From positions 62,001 through 126,000 of the forward strand of contig CAKRFN010000004.1 of the NCBI GenBank assembly GCA_934320655.1: DNA of 64,000 bases, given 5' to 3'. The notes under the pieces were generated by a model, which was given only the letters and a program-made list of their open reading frames with translations, had not been told where the DNA came from and did not search any database. Of this stretch, positions 55,316-62,693 are shown piece after piece (within the stretch, counting starts at the first letter, position 1; the number at the start of each line of letters is the position of its first letter). The DNA comes from an uncultured Eubacterium sp. (GTDB lineage Bacteria > Bacillota > Clostridia > Lachnospirales > Lachnospiraceae). The position numbers and the translations under genes were made by a program.

Positions 55316-55333
55316 AGTTAGAAAAAACTAACT
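55316..55333. promoter_or_regulatory. GTTAG-type operator in front of the hydrolase gene
   Basis: The dyad AGTTAG-AAAAAA-CTAACT, 20 bases before the hydrolase ATG and overlapping the region just before its ribosome site. A nearly identical dyad lies at 61919-61936. Confidence 0.7.
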
Positions 55334-55352
55334 AAAATAAGGAGGGACTCCG

Positions 55353-56282
55353 ATGAAAAAGATACATTTTGATGTGGAGACAGATGGATTTTACGGTGCA
55401 TACTGGGAGTGCCCAACGCAGTCGGAGCATGTGTTGATCGCGATGCTTGGAGACGATCCGGAAGACTATATGGCGCGCTCGGCGGTGAAATGGCTCATGC
55501 GAAAGGGCTTCAATGTACTCACCATGTCGCCGGGCAAAAAGAATTACAGCCACCACAATTATCCGCTGGAGCGCATCGAGTCTGCGATTCGCTGGCTGCA
55601 GGCGCATGGAAAACGTCGGATCGGAATCGTTGGAGCGTCTACGACCGGCACACTGGCGCTGACTGCGGCATCCTATTTTCCGGATATCAGCCTCACGATC
55701 GCCATGACACCGAGTGATTTTATCTGGCAGGGCTTTGAACAGGGCAAAAGGGACGGCTGCACGGAATGGCCGATCGAGGGCGAATCGCTCTTTGCTTATC
55801 AGGGACAGCCGCTGCCGTATATGCCGTTCAAATACCAGCATCCGCAGTATGGACAGATCATGCAGTCGGAGGCCAAAAAAGGCGGCGATATGCTCAATTC
55901 CAGAAAATTGTTCGATGATTCCGAGGCGGCGCATCCGCTGACGGAGGAAGAAATGATAAAGGTCGAAAACATCAAGGGTAAGCTATTTGCAGTCGCTGCC
56001 GAGGATGACGTCTTATGGGATACTGCAAAATACGTCCGCCGGATGCAAGCGCGCCTGTCCGAAAAGCCGCACGATTGCGAGACAGAGCTGGTCGTATACA
56101 AACACGGGACACATTTCGTATTTCCGGATAGCATGATCAAGACGATGCTGCCGGTCGGTTCATCCCTGTTCGTAAAGCTGGCATTTCGTGCCGCCAGACA
56201 GTATCCGAAAGAGTGCCGCAAGACGCGCATCGATATTGACAGACGGGTAAGCCGGGTGTTGGGGGAGTGGAAAAAGGCGTAA
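55353..56282 (+). CDS. BAAT-type acyl hydrolase (alpha/beta hydrolase fold)
   Basis: A 309-residue cytosolic alpha/beta hydrolase. The nucleophile elbow reads GIVGASTTGTLALTAASYFP, with Ser in GAST, close to the BAAT/acyl-CoA thioester hydrolase C-terminal domain. The likely acid is the Asp in AAEDDVLWDT and the base the His in YKHGTHFVFP. The first 80 residues (HVLIAMLGDDPEDYMARSAVKWLMRKGFNVLTMSPG) form the usual core strand and oxyanion region. The substrate is unknown; related clostridial proteins act on acyl or peptide esters. A strong GGAGGG site and the dyad upstream suggest repression by a local regulator that is not in the window. Confidence 0.75.
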   Translation: MKKIHFDVETDGFYGAYWECPTQSEHVLIAMLGDDPEDYMARSAVKWLMRKGFNVLTMSPGKKNYSHHNYPLERIESAIRWLQAHGKRRIGIVGASTTGTLALTAASYFPDISLTIAMTPSDFIWQGFEQGKRDGCTEWPIEGESLFAYQGQPLPYMPFKYQHPQYGQIMQSEAKKGGDMLNSRKLFDDSEAAHPLTEEEMIKVENIKGKLFAVAAEDDVLWDTAKYVRRMQARLSEKPHDCETELVVYKHGTHFVFPDSMIKTMLPVGSSLFVKLAFRAARQYPKECRKTRIDIDRRVSRVLGEWKKA

Positions 56283-56361
56283 AAGGTGCAAATAACTACT
56301 TCAAAAACACGCAAAAAGGTGCAGATAACTACTTCAAAAACATGTAAAAAGGTGCAGATAA
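56281..56361 (+). repeat. 33-bp tandem repeat after the hydrolase gene
   Basis: Period 33: GGTGCA recurs at 56285, 56318 and 56351, each followed by ATAACTACTTCAAAAACA in the first two units. The first unit includes the hydrolase stop codon; the third unit breaks off after 16 bases. Being 11 codons long, it keeps frame in all readings. Confidence 0.9.
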
Positions 56362-56397
56362 TATAATTAGAGATGGGATTATACCGGGATACAGGCG

Positions 56398-56826
56398 CTA
56401 GTGCGCCTGTATTTTTGCTAAGAGAGCTTCCTGTAAAGTCTGGGAAAAGTTGATGCCGCGCTCTAATGCGGCGGTATTGAGCCACGCCGGAATCGTTAAT
56501 GTTTTACGGATAGATTTACAAAAATGCTTTTGCGCGTAGACATCGGCATCGACGGATACCATTGTCACAAATGCTTCGCCGACGGGTTCATCAGGCGCGA
56601 GCTCCTGAGAGACGGCAACCGGATCAATTTCATTCATCATGGAAGGGGAAGGAACTTCGGTGCCATCCATCTTGCAGGAATAGAGATAACCTGCGAGACA
56701 ATCGACCGCCATCTCCATGGCATCTTCAAAGGAGCTGCCCTGTGTAGCCAGATCATTCAGATCCGGAAATATAACAGAATAGCCGTCAGTTTCTTTGTAA
56801 AAACATGCAGGGTAAATAGAGAGCAT
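56398..56826 (-). CDS. hicB: HicB-family antitoxin
   Basis: A 142-residue antitoxin. The start ATG at 56826 follows AGGAGG. The N-terminal half is the HicB RNase-H-like fold (SIYPACFYKETDGYSVIFPDLNDLATQGSSFEDAMEMAVDCLAGYL), which binds and blocks HicA. The C-terminal part (KSIRKTLTIPAWLNTAALERGINFSQTLQEALLAKI) is a ribbon-helix-helix-type DNA-binding region, which represses the operon. It lies 49 bases after hicA, in the usual toxin-first order. Confidence 0.9.
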   Translation of the reverse strand: MLSIYPACFYKETDGYSVIFPDLNDLATQGSSFEDAMEMAVDCLAGYLYSCKMDGTEVPSPSMMNEIDPVAVSQELAPDEPVGEAFVTMVSVDADVYAQKHFCKSIRKTLTIPAWLNTAALERGINFSQTLQEALLAKIQAH

Positions 56827-56875
56827 AATCAAAACCTCCTGTTCGGTTCATTTTATGTAGCAAATCGGATACGGA

Positions 56876-57067
56876 TTATGGCAGTCCAGCCTGTTTGCGT
56901 ATAGATGCTTCGGTTCGCTTGTTTAGCTCCGTACCTTTGTGGAATGGAATTGTAACCTTGCCGGATTTGGTTGGGTGTATGTATTGTTTGTGAGAACCAT
57001 GCTGTTCCTTGAAGATCCACCCATCCGCAAGGATGATTTGCTCCATCTGTCGTGGTTTTATTGGCAT
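56876..57067 (-). CDS. hicA: HicA-family mRNA interferase toxin
   Basis: A 63-residue double-stranded RNA-binding-fold toxin that cuts mRNA and stalls growth. The sequence KPRQMEQIILADGWIFKEQHGSHKQYIHPTKSG contains the active His26 in GSHKQY; VTIPFHKGTELNKRTEASIRKQAGL completes the family pattern. It has all expected residues and should be active. It is the first gene of the operon, under the promoter at 57136-57164. Confidence 0.93.
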   Translation of the reverse strand: MPIKPRQMEQIILADGWIFKEQHGSHKQYIHPTKSGKVTIPFHKGTELNKRTEASIRKQAGLP

Positions 57068-57122
57068 AACGTAACATGTCCTTTCTTTTGCTGGTGCGCA
57101 TCTGGTTGATACGTGTAAACGT

Positions 57123-57177
57123 TATGCATATAGTTATTATACACACAAAATCAATGCGTGTAAATAAGATATGCATA
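57123..57177. promoter_or_regulatory. Paired operator flanking the hicAB promoter
   Basis: Two copies of the palindrome TATGCATA (57123-57130 and 57170-57177) bracket the promoter, one past the -10 and one upstream of the -35, 47 bp apart. The spacing would let one HicB complex hold both sites. Confidence 0.6.
57136..57164 (-). promoter_or_regulatory. Promoter of hicAB
   Basis: On the minus strand TTTACA (57164-57159), a 17-bp spacer and TATAAT (57141-57136). Confidence 0.85.
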
Positions 57178-57270
57178 AATCTGAAAATCAACTTGAATCC
57201 TTGCACGAAAAGTGCAAAATCGGATAGAAATACAGACTATATAATCTTAATATTATCTTGAGTAACAGAT

Positions 57271-57286
57271 TGTTCAATATTGAACA
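57271..57286. promoter_or_regulatory. Perfect 16-bp palindrome in the hicA to polymerase-gene gap
   Basis: TGTTCAATATTGAACA, an exact dyad with no gene directly attached; the nearest gene, O-antigen-ligase-like, ends at 57356. It may be a regulator site left from a lost gene. Nothing else is recognised between 57178 and 57355. Confidence 0.5.
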
Positions 57287-57355
57287 TACGGACTATCTTT
57301 GTAATGTTGTATTATAGCGGAAAAATATGGATTTGTAAACTAAAAGTTTGGTGGG

Positions 57356-59125
57356 TCAGTGAGTCGATGCCTCCCGATTGATCCGGTTGAGCGCCAGACC
57401 GATGCCAAGCAGCGCGCAAAATACCGGGGTTACGCAGATCGTGGAGTCGTTGATCAGTGACAGCACCAGAAAACCTGTCGTGGCAGAAAAAATGGCGACC
57501 GCAAAGGCTGTCCGGTCATCCGGAATCTGCTTCAGAAAATATAATTTCAGGCAGTCCGCCGCATACCACAAATAAAATACCAGCAGCAGGAGGAGCGAAA
57601 GAACGCCCGTCTGCACGGCGGCCTGTAGGTAGATACAGTGCGGTTTGGTAATGAGCATATTTTCATAGCCGCCCTGATACGCGCTCACGTAATCACTCTG
57701 TGGAAAAACAAGCGCAAACGAATCCGCGCCGGAGCCGAGAAACAGGTAATGCTTCAACAGCGGGATCGTTTTTGCCCAGATATAGCCTCTGCCGTTGAAC
57801 AGCCGGTAATGACCGGTAAACACCGCCGATTCCGAGGTGATGTCTTTGTCCAGACGGTTCATCGCATTCACGGTATAATAGCTCAGATCCTCATCCTTGT
57901 AGGTGTAGGTAAATGTCCAGTCTTTTCCATCCATCGCAGTCGTGAAACCGATGTAGGTATCCAGAATATTCACGGAATACGAGGTGATGCCCTCCAGTCC
58001 CGGCGCGGTCAGCGTGTAGACCATCGAGGACTCGTCATAGTCGCAGGCGATCGGCTCACCATTCTGGTCGGTAAAATCTAAATATACCGCGTTGTCTGCT
58101 ACATACATCTTCTCTCGGAAATAAATATCGTTGTAACAGAACTCGACATAATCATCCGTCTCCTCAATCGATGTCAGCTTGTAGCCGTCAGACGCAGCAC
58201 CCGCGTGGAGCATCCGGTACAGCAGAAAACCTCCGGCTGCGACCACCACCAGTGCGAGGCAGCCGAGAATCGCAAGCAGGACATTCCGCTTCACGGGACA
58301 CCATTTTCGCAGCAGCATAACCAGCAATACGAAAAAAGAAACTCCCAGCCCGATATATCCTCCGACTGTCCGCGATCCGACCGTGCCGATCACCAGAAAG
58401 ATACAGGATACCACTGACAGTACGCGGACCGGAATTTTTTCGTCATAAAATGCCAGCACAATAAGAACCGGACATACCAGTGAAGTATAGAGTCCGACAT
58501 AACCCGGATTGTACAGCGTCATGTACACCGTACCGACACCAAATGCAACGTTGAGCAGCGTGCCGCGGAGACTGCCGGGCACATAGAACTGCCTTGCAAA
58601 ATCCGTCATGAGCAGATCGTGGTGGATAAACTGGAAAACGCCGATAAATCCGATGATCAATGAACCGATCAGCAGCGCGTACAACAGCATCCGGACATGC
58701 TGGCGGTTCTGCACCATCAGATAGACATATACGATCACCAGCACATACCCGATCAGACACCAGATATTTTCAAACTGCTCCTGTATGCCGGAAAAACCGA
58801 ACTGCCGGTAGTCGGACAGCATCGTTGAGGCAAGTGCCAGCACAGCGTAGCCCGCCAACAGTAAAAATGCCTTTGGCAGGTGGAGCAGCTGGTTTTCACG
58901 GAACAGGTAGTAAAGCAGGCAGATCACACATGCAATGCAGATGCATTCAAACAGGATCATTTTTCCGTGTAGAAACAGATCCATGCATCCTTCGGACTGT
59001 GCCATCCACGCATAATCACCCAAGCCGTTATCATATTTATACAGACGGAGAAACAGTGGATGGATGCACAGTAGTACCAACAATGGAATAAGATAAATAA
59101 TCGTTTCTTTCTTTTTCGTTCTCAT
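57356..59125 (-). CDS. O-antigen ligase/polymerase-like membrane protein with a large outer domain
   Basis: A 589-residue protein; I take the ATG at 59125, behind AAGGA. It has about 10-12 membrane helices of the Wzy/WaaL family. Between a helix ending LLAILGCLALVVVAAGGFLLYRML and the next helix region there is an outer segment of about 150 residues (ETDDYVEFCYNDIYFREKMYVADN through WTFTYTYKDEDLSYY). It is followed by the family-typical loop FNGRGYIWAKTIPLLKHYLFLGSGADSFALVFPQSDY with RG and GSGADSF. It probably polymerises or ligates surface glycan units. It sits directly downstream of the S-layer-type gene behind a terminator, so it could glycosylate that protein; this is inference. Confidence 0.8.
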   Translation of the reverse strand: MRTKKKETIIYLIPLLVLLCIHPLFLRLYKYDNGLGDYAWMAQSEGCMDLFLHGKMILFECICIACVICLLYYLFRENQLLHLPKAFLLLAGYAVLALASTMLSDYRQFGFSGIQEQFENIWCLIGYVLVIVYVYLMVQNRQHVRMLLYALLIGSLIIGFIGVFQFIHHDLLMTDFARQFYVPGSLRGTLLNVAFGVGTVYMTLYNPGYVGLYTSLVCPVLIVLAFYDEKIPVRVLSVVSCIFLVIGTVGSRTVGGYIGLGVSFFVLLVMLLRKWCPVKRNVLLAILGCLALVVVAAGGFLLYRMLHAGAASDGYKLTSIEETDDYVEFCYNDIYFREKMYVADNAVYLDFTDQNGEPIACDYDESSMVYTLTAPGLEGITSYSVNILDTYIGFTTAMDGKDWTFTYTYKDEDLSYYTVNAMNRLDKDITSESAVFTGHYRLFNGRGYIWAKTIPLLKHYLFLGSGADSFALVFPQSDYVSAYQGGYENMLITKPHCIYLQAAVQTGVLSLLLLLVFYLWYAADCLKLYFLKQIPDDRTAFAVAIFSATTGFLVLSLINDSTICVTPVFCALLGIGLALNRINREASTH

Positions 59126-59137
59126 AGTCATCCTTAA

Positions 59138-59171
59138 TAAAAAGACGGATCAGGAAACCCTGATCCGTCTT
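59138..59171 (-). terminator. Terminator of the S-layer-type gene
   Basis: A 13-bp perfect stem AAGACGGATCAGG/CCTGATCCGTCTT with a 4-base loop; on the minus strand it is followed by TTTTTATT. It lies between the S-layer-type gene and the ligase-like gene. Confidence 0.9.
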
Positions 59172-59190
59172 AAAATAATCGCAAATTACA

Positions 59191-61722
59191 TTAGAAATTG
59201 ATTTTTAATGTAATTGTCTTGTTAGCAGTCTTATCAACGCCCTTGATTGCGCCGTCAACAACAACCTTAGCGATGATAATATCACCGGTAGCTCCGGTAA
59301 CCTTGCTGTCAAGTTTCAGGTAGTTATTGTTTGAGCCATTCAGGTAAGCGCTTATCAGACCGGTGTCAAGCTCTGTGCCGTTACCCTTATCCTCGCCATC
59401 AACCTTGACTGCTGATCCTGATACAGTGATAGACTCTACCGTGTAGGTAAGCAGTTCAGATCCGCTGACGATTGCATTGTACTGATCCTTCATGGTGAAT
59501 AATGTATCAGCCTCGTTCAGTTTGAATACACCAGCTTTAGCCTGTGCAGCAGTATAAGCGAAATCTGTATTAACATCATCCTTTGCAGAGATTGTCTTTG
59601 CAGTGGAAGGAGCATTGGATACATCTACCTTTCCAGTGATGGTCTGAGGACCATCAGCGGTGCTGACAACGATAGAGAACTCTCTGGTCTCTGTGATGAC
59701 CTTCTGTGCTAAGTTATAAGACTGAACACCATCTAACTCCAGTGCGTCATACTTATTAGCACCAACAAATGCATACTGGCTAGGATCTATAACGACCTTC
59801 TTGCCATTTACAATACCTTTGACAACAACTGCACCACAATCTCTGTATGTCTCGCCAGAAGTCTTGTTGTTATCATTTCCGTTACTCTTAAGAAGTACTG
59901 CTTTAGCATATACGCCATCAGCGCTTAATATGCATCCACCATTTACAGAGTCTACATACAGACCACTAACCTTGTTTGCATCGCCCTTTGTGAATGATAC
60001 ATCTGTACCATCTGTGCTAGTCTTGGTAGCTTTTACAGCATCATTGATTACAACAAAGTTTAATTTTACCTTGTCGGTAATTCCGGTCATTACGACTTTC
60101 TTTGTCATAGTTGTTGTTGCAGCCTGATCTGAAACAGGATTACCATCGATTGTAACACTAGCACCTGCATCTTTAGATTTTACAGTTACGAAAATCTCTT
60201 TACCGATTGTGTTGTATGCGCCCTTTAAATCAGACTCAGAATAAGGATTCTGGTACTGGTCAAGTACGACAAGGTTCTTTAACTCAACATCTAATTTGCC
60301 GTCTGTAGTAACAGAAGCAGCATTAGATGCCAGACCGCTTACAGAAAGCGGAGTTCTCTGATAGTATACAGAGAAAGTCTGTGACTTCACGATCAGCTTG
60401 CCTGACTCAGCCTTGTTTGCTGTGATTGTGCAAGCGCGGATCTCACTCTTTGTATAGTCTCTGCCGATTGTAGCCTTAGCCAACGGTGCAGGCTTGTAAA
60501 CCAGCTTTGCAGTACCGTTTGAATTCTGCTTCCAAGAGAACTTATCTCCTGTTGTAGTGCCCTCTACCTTGATATCCTTTAATGTAGAATATGCAGTAAC
60601 GTCCTTGCCGTCAGTATCAGTGATAACGTAATCCATCTCGTTGTCCTGATCAGCATAGATGGTATCCTTAGGGCTGAACTGGATGCTGGAGATAACAGTA
60701 CCGGAAGTAACTGTGTATTCACCGGTATATACGATACCCTTGGTGTTGTTTACGATTGTTACAGTATAAGTACCTGCATTTGCCTTTGCGTTGTTTGTAT
60801 TTGCTGCGGCAAAAGGAACTGCGAAGTAGGTGGTATCGCCGATCTCTACAACGTTGGTGTTGTAAGTTTTATCCTTGTACTTAGTGTCATCGGCTTTGAT
60901 GTTTGTCAGTCCACCTGCGATTGTTACCTGGATTGCGCTGTCAGATGCTGCCTGAATTGCAACGGCCTTTGCACCCATGTCATCGCCGTACTGATCCTTT
61001 ACAGTGAATAACAGCTCATAATCAGCGATCTTGTCACCATCAGCAACATCTCTGAATGCAGACTTTGCTGTGCTGTATACGCCTGCTGATGTGAACTCGG
61101 TTGCGGTTGCGCTTGCGCCGTAAACAGCAGTCTTGTTTAATGTCACACCGGTGTTATTTACAGTATCTACGATAACAACTGTGAATGACTGTCCGGGAAT
61201 TGCATACATAGAAGGAATTTCCTCAACAGTGATAGTTCCTGACTCAGAAGTCTTGCATGCACTTACCTTAGTCACCTTACCAATAGAAACAGTAACAGAA
61301 GTCAGATCAGCAGTATAGTTGATCTTGTCACCGTACTGGTTTAATGCCTGATAAGAAATATTTGCGGTTGCGCCCTTGTTAGCTTCTGCCTTGGTTACCT
61401 CTTTTAAGGTAGAACCGATCTCAAAGCTTGTAAGAACTTCGTTCTTAGCAACAACGTCTGCTGTTACAGTCTCCTCAGCAGCAACAACTGTTACGGTATA
61501 TGTTCCGTCTGAGAGCTTACCGGTCAGAGTGATTGTAGCAGACTTTCCGTCCTCTGCAATCTTTACGGTGTTCGCTACGTCAGAAGAACCTTTCTTTAAG
61601 GTAACCTTTGCATCAGAGCCAACTGCCTTGTTGAAGGTAGCTACGATCTCGTTTGCATGAGTAGCCTCAGCTGTCATAGACAGAGCTACGTTTTCGGGCT
61701 CCTGCTCAACAGCTTTGACCAC
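59191..61722 (-). CDS. Ig-like/S-layer-type surface protein lacking its N-terminus
   Basis: An 843-residue frame of repeated beta-sandwich modules. Related words mark the modules: NQYGDKINY (about 129), KDQYGDDMG (about 243), and later LDQYQNPYSE and KDQYNAIVSG. Composition is rich in T, V, K, A and D with almost no Cys, as in S-layer and adhesin repeats. The apparent GTG start at 61722 has no ribosome site, signal peptide or promoter. The same frame continues upstream without a stop to 61921 but encodes unlike sequence with no start codon. The gene is therefore 5'-truncated or a silent cassette. There is no LPxTG or SLH domain at the end (TANKTITLKINF). Confidence 0.75.
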   Translation of the reverse strand: MVKAVEQEPENVALSMTAEATHANEIVATFNKAVGSDAKVTLKKGSSDVANTVKIAEDGKSATITLTGKLSDGTYTVTVVAAEETVTADVVAKNEVLTSFEIGSTLKEVTKAEANKGATANISYQALNQYGDKINYTADLTSVTVSIGKVTKVSACKTSESGTITVEEIPSMYAIPGQSFTVVIVDTVNNTGVTLNKTAVYGASATATEFTSAGVYSTAKSAFRDVADGDKIADYELLFTVKDQYGDDMGAKAVAIQAASDSAIQVTIAGGLTNIKADDTKYKDKTYNTNVVEIGDTTYFAVPFAAANTNNAKANAGTYTVTIVNNTKGIVYTGEYTVTSGTVISSIQFSPKDTIYADQDNEMDYVITDTDGKDVTAYSTLKDIKVEGTTTGDKFSWKQNSNGTAKLVYKPAPLAKATIGRDYTKSEIRACTITANKAESGKLIVKSQTFSVYYQRTPLSVSGLASNAASVTTDGKLDVELKNLVVLDQYQNPYSESDLKGAYNTIGKEIFVTVKSKDAGASVTIDGNPVSDQAATTTMTKKVVMTGITDKVKLNFVVINDAVKATKTSTDGTDVSFTKGDANKVSGLYVDSVNGGCILSADGVYAKAVLLKSNGNDNNKTSGETYRDCGAVVVKGIVNGKKVVIDPSQYAFVGANKYDALELDGVQSYNLAQKVITETREFSIVVSTADGPQTITGKVDVSNAPSTAKTISAKDDVNTDFAYTAAQAKAGVFKLNEADTLFTMKDQYNAIVSGSELLTYTVESITVSGSAVKVDGEDKGNGTELDTGLISAYLNGSNNNYLKLDSKVTGATGDIIIAKVVVDGAIKGVDKTANKTITLKINF

Positions 61723-61786
61723 TACTTTAGTGTTACCTAACCTTCTTTTCCGAAGGATTTTGTGTGTTAGACACGGCGGCTGTGTG

Positions 61787-61828
61787 CAACACGTACAAGC
61801 CCGCAGAAATAGCGGGCTTGCCGTGTTG
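61787..61828. repeat. Strong hairpin at the 5' edge of the S-layer-type frame
   Basis: CAACACG-ta-CAAGCCCGC pairs with GCGGGCTTG-c-CGTGTTG around AGAAATA, 16 pairs with one bulge. No T-run follows on either strand. A smaller hairpin CCTTC-TTTTCC-GAAGG lies at 61741-61756, at the point where surface-protein coding begins. Confidence 0.8.
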
Positions 61829-61887
61829 AACAGACCGGAAACTAAAGATATGGATAGACTTAATAAAACAACTGCGGGAATCGTGTC

Positions 61888-61916
61888 TTGACAGAAGAAA
61901 AAAATGTTGCTACTAT
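61888..61916 (+). promoter_or_regulatory. Promoter of the GNAT gene
   Basis: Consensus TTGACA (61888-61893), a 17-bp spacer and TACTAT (61911-61916). Confidence 0.8.
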
Positions 61917-61918
61917 CT

Positions 61919-61936
61919 GGTTAGCGAAAACTAACC
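61919..61936. promoter_or_regulatory. GTTAG-type operator at the transcription start of the GNAT gene
   Basis: The dyad GGTTAG-CGAAAA-CTAACC, directly behind the -10, where a bound repressor would block transcription. It matches the dyad at 55316-55333 in arms and spacing. Confidence 0.75.
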
Positions 61937-61956
61937 AAAAGGGAGGAGCGAATGTT

Positions 61957-62562
61957 GTGAAAGTAAAAACATTGGATGAGCGTGCGGTTTATGATATCGG
62001 GCATGCGTTTGGATATTATGACTATGGCGATGAGCGCGGAATGAATACGATATTTTCCAGTCAGGAAGCGGTATCGATCTATATTCAGGGTTACGTCCGC
62101 TGGGCGTTCCGGGGCGGATTTCTCCATGCGACGAGCGAGCGCGGCGAGGGATATATCGCGTATAAGCAGGCAGGACAAAAGTCAGGCATCCGTGCGGCAA
62201 TGCCGCTGTTGAAGGCTGTATTTCAGGCGATGACGCTGAAAGAGGTCATCAATTTTATACGGGTGATGTCACACGGTGAAAAGAGTCCGACGGATAAGCT
62301 GGATAAAGAGAAAAAGCCTTACATCTTTGTCGGCATGGTCTGCGTGCGTGAGCAGTATCAGGGACAGGGCTATATGAGGAAGGTCATGGACATGGCATTC
62401 AGGGAAGGAAACCGGCTGCAGGTTCCGGTCATTCTGGATACGGATGCAAAAACAAAATGCGATAAATACATGCATCTTGGCATGAAGCTGGCGGGTATCC
62501 GCGACTTTGGCGAATACGGAAAGCTGTACGACCTGATCAAATATCCGGATAAAAAGAATTAG
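61957..62562 (+). CDS. GNAT-family acetyltransferase
   Basis: A 201-residue acetyltransferase. The GTG at 61957 is chosen as start because GGGAGGAG (61941-61948) precedes it; the upstream ATG/TTG options lie in the promoter. The acetyl-CoA motif VCVREQYQGQGYMRKVMDMAF is at about residues 128-148, followed by VPVILDTDAKTKCDKYMHLGMKLAG, the usual beta5-alpha4 part. The substrate is unknown. It resembles small-molecule or antibiotic-type GNATs. It has its own promoter and an operator at the start site, so it is inducible. Confidence 0.85.
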   Translation: MKVKTLDERAVYDIGHAFGYYDYGDERGMNTIFSSQEAVSIYIQGYVRWAFRGGFLHATSERGEGYIAYKQAGQKSGIRAAMPLLKAVFQAMTLKEVINFIRVMSHGEKSPTDKLDKEKKPYIFVGMVCVREQYQGQGYMRKVMDMAFREGNRLQVPVILDTDAKTKCDKYMHLGMKLAGIRDFGEYGKLYDLIKYPDKKN

Positions 62563-62610
62563 GACTGCGATCCTCACAGATCGTTTTACATACTAGGAAT
62601 TTCCAATCAA

Positions 62611-62666
62611 ATAAAAAACAGCCCGTCTTTGCAGCGGATGACTCTATCCGATACAGAAACGGGCTG
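62611..62666 (-). terminator. Terminator of the HD-GYP-like gene
   Basis: CAGCCCGT (62619-62626) pairs with ACGGGCTG (62659-62666), with an inner CGGAT/ATCCG stem. On the minus strand it exits into TTTTTTAT. Confidence 0.85.
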
Positions 62667-62693
62667 AAATTGTCTCTATTTTGCGAACCGCGG

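Noticed and set aside
55312..55338. Promoter TTGCAG-15-TAAAAT before the hydrolase
   Set aside because: The spacer is too short and the start would fall at the ribosome site; the dyad there is better read as an operator.
56281..56361. Short CRISPR array
   Set aside because: Units are contiguous with period 33, no distinct spacers lie between them and no cas genes are near; it is a simple tandem repeat.
61723..61921. N-terminal extension of the S-layer-type gene
   Set aside because: The frame is open but has no start codon, no signal peptide character and includes a strong hairpin; it does not look like coding sequence.
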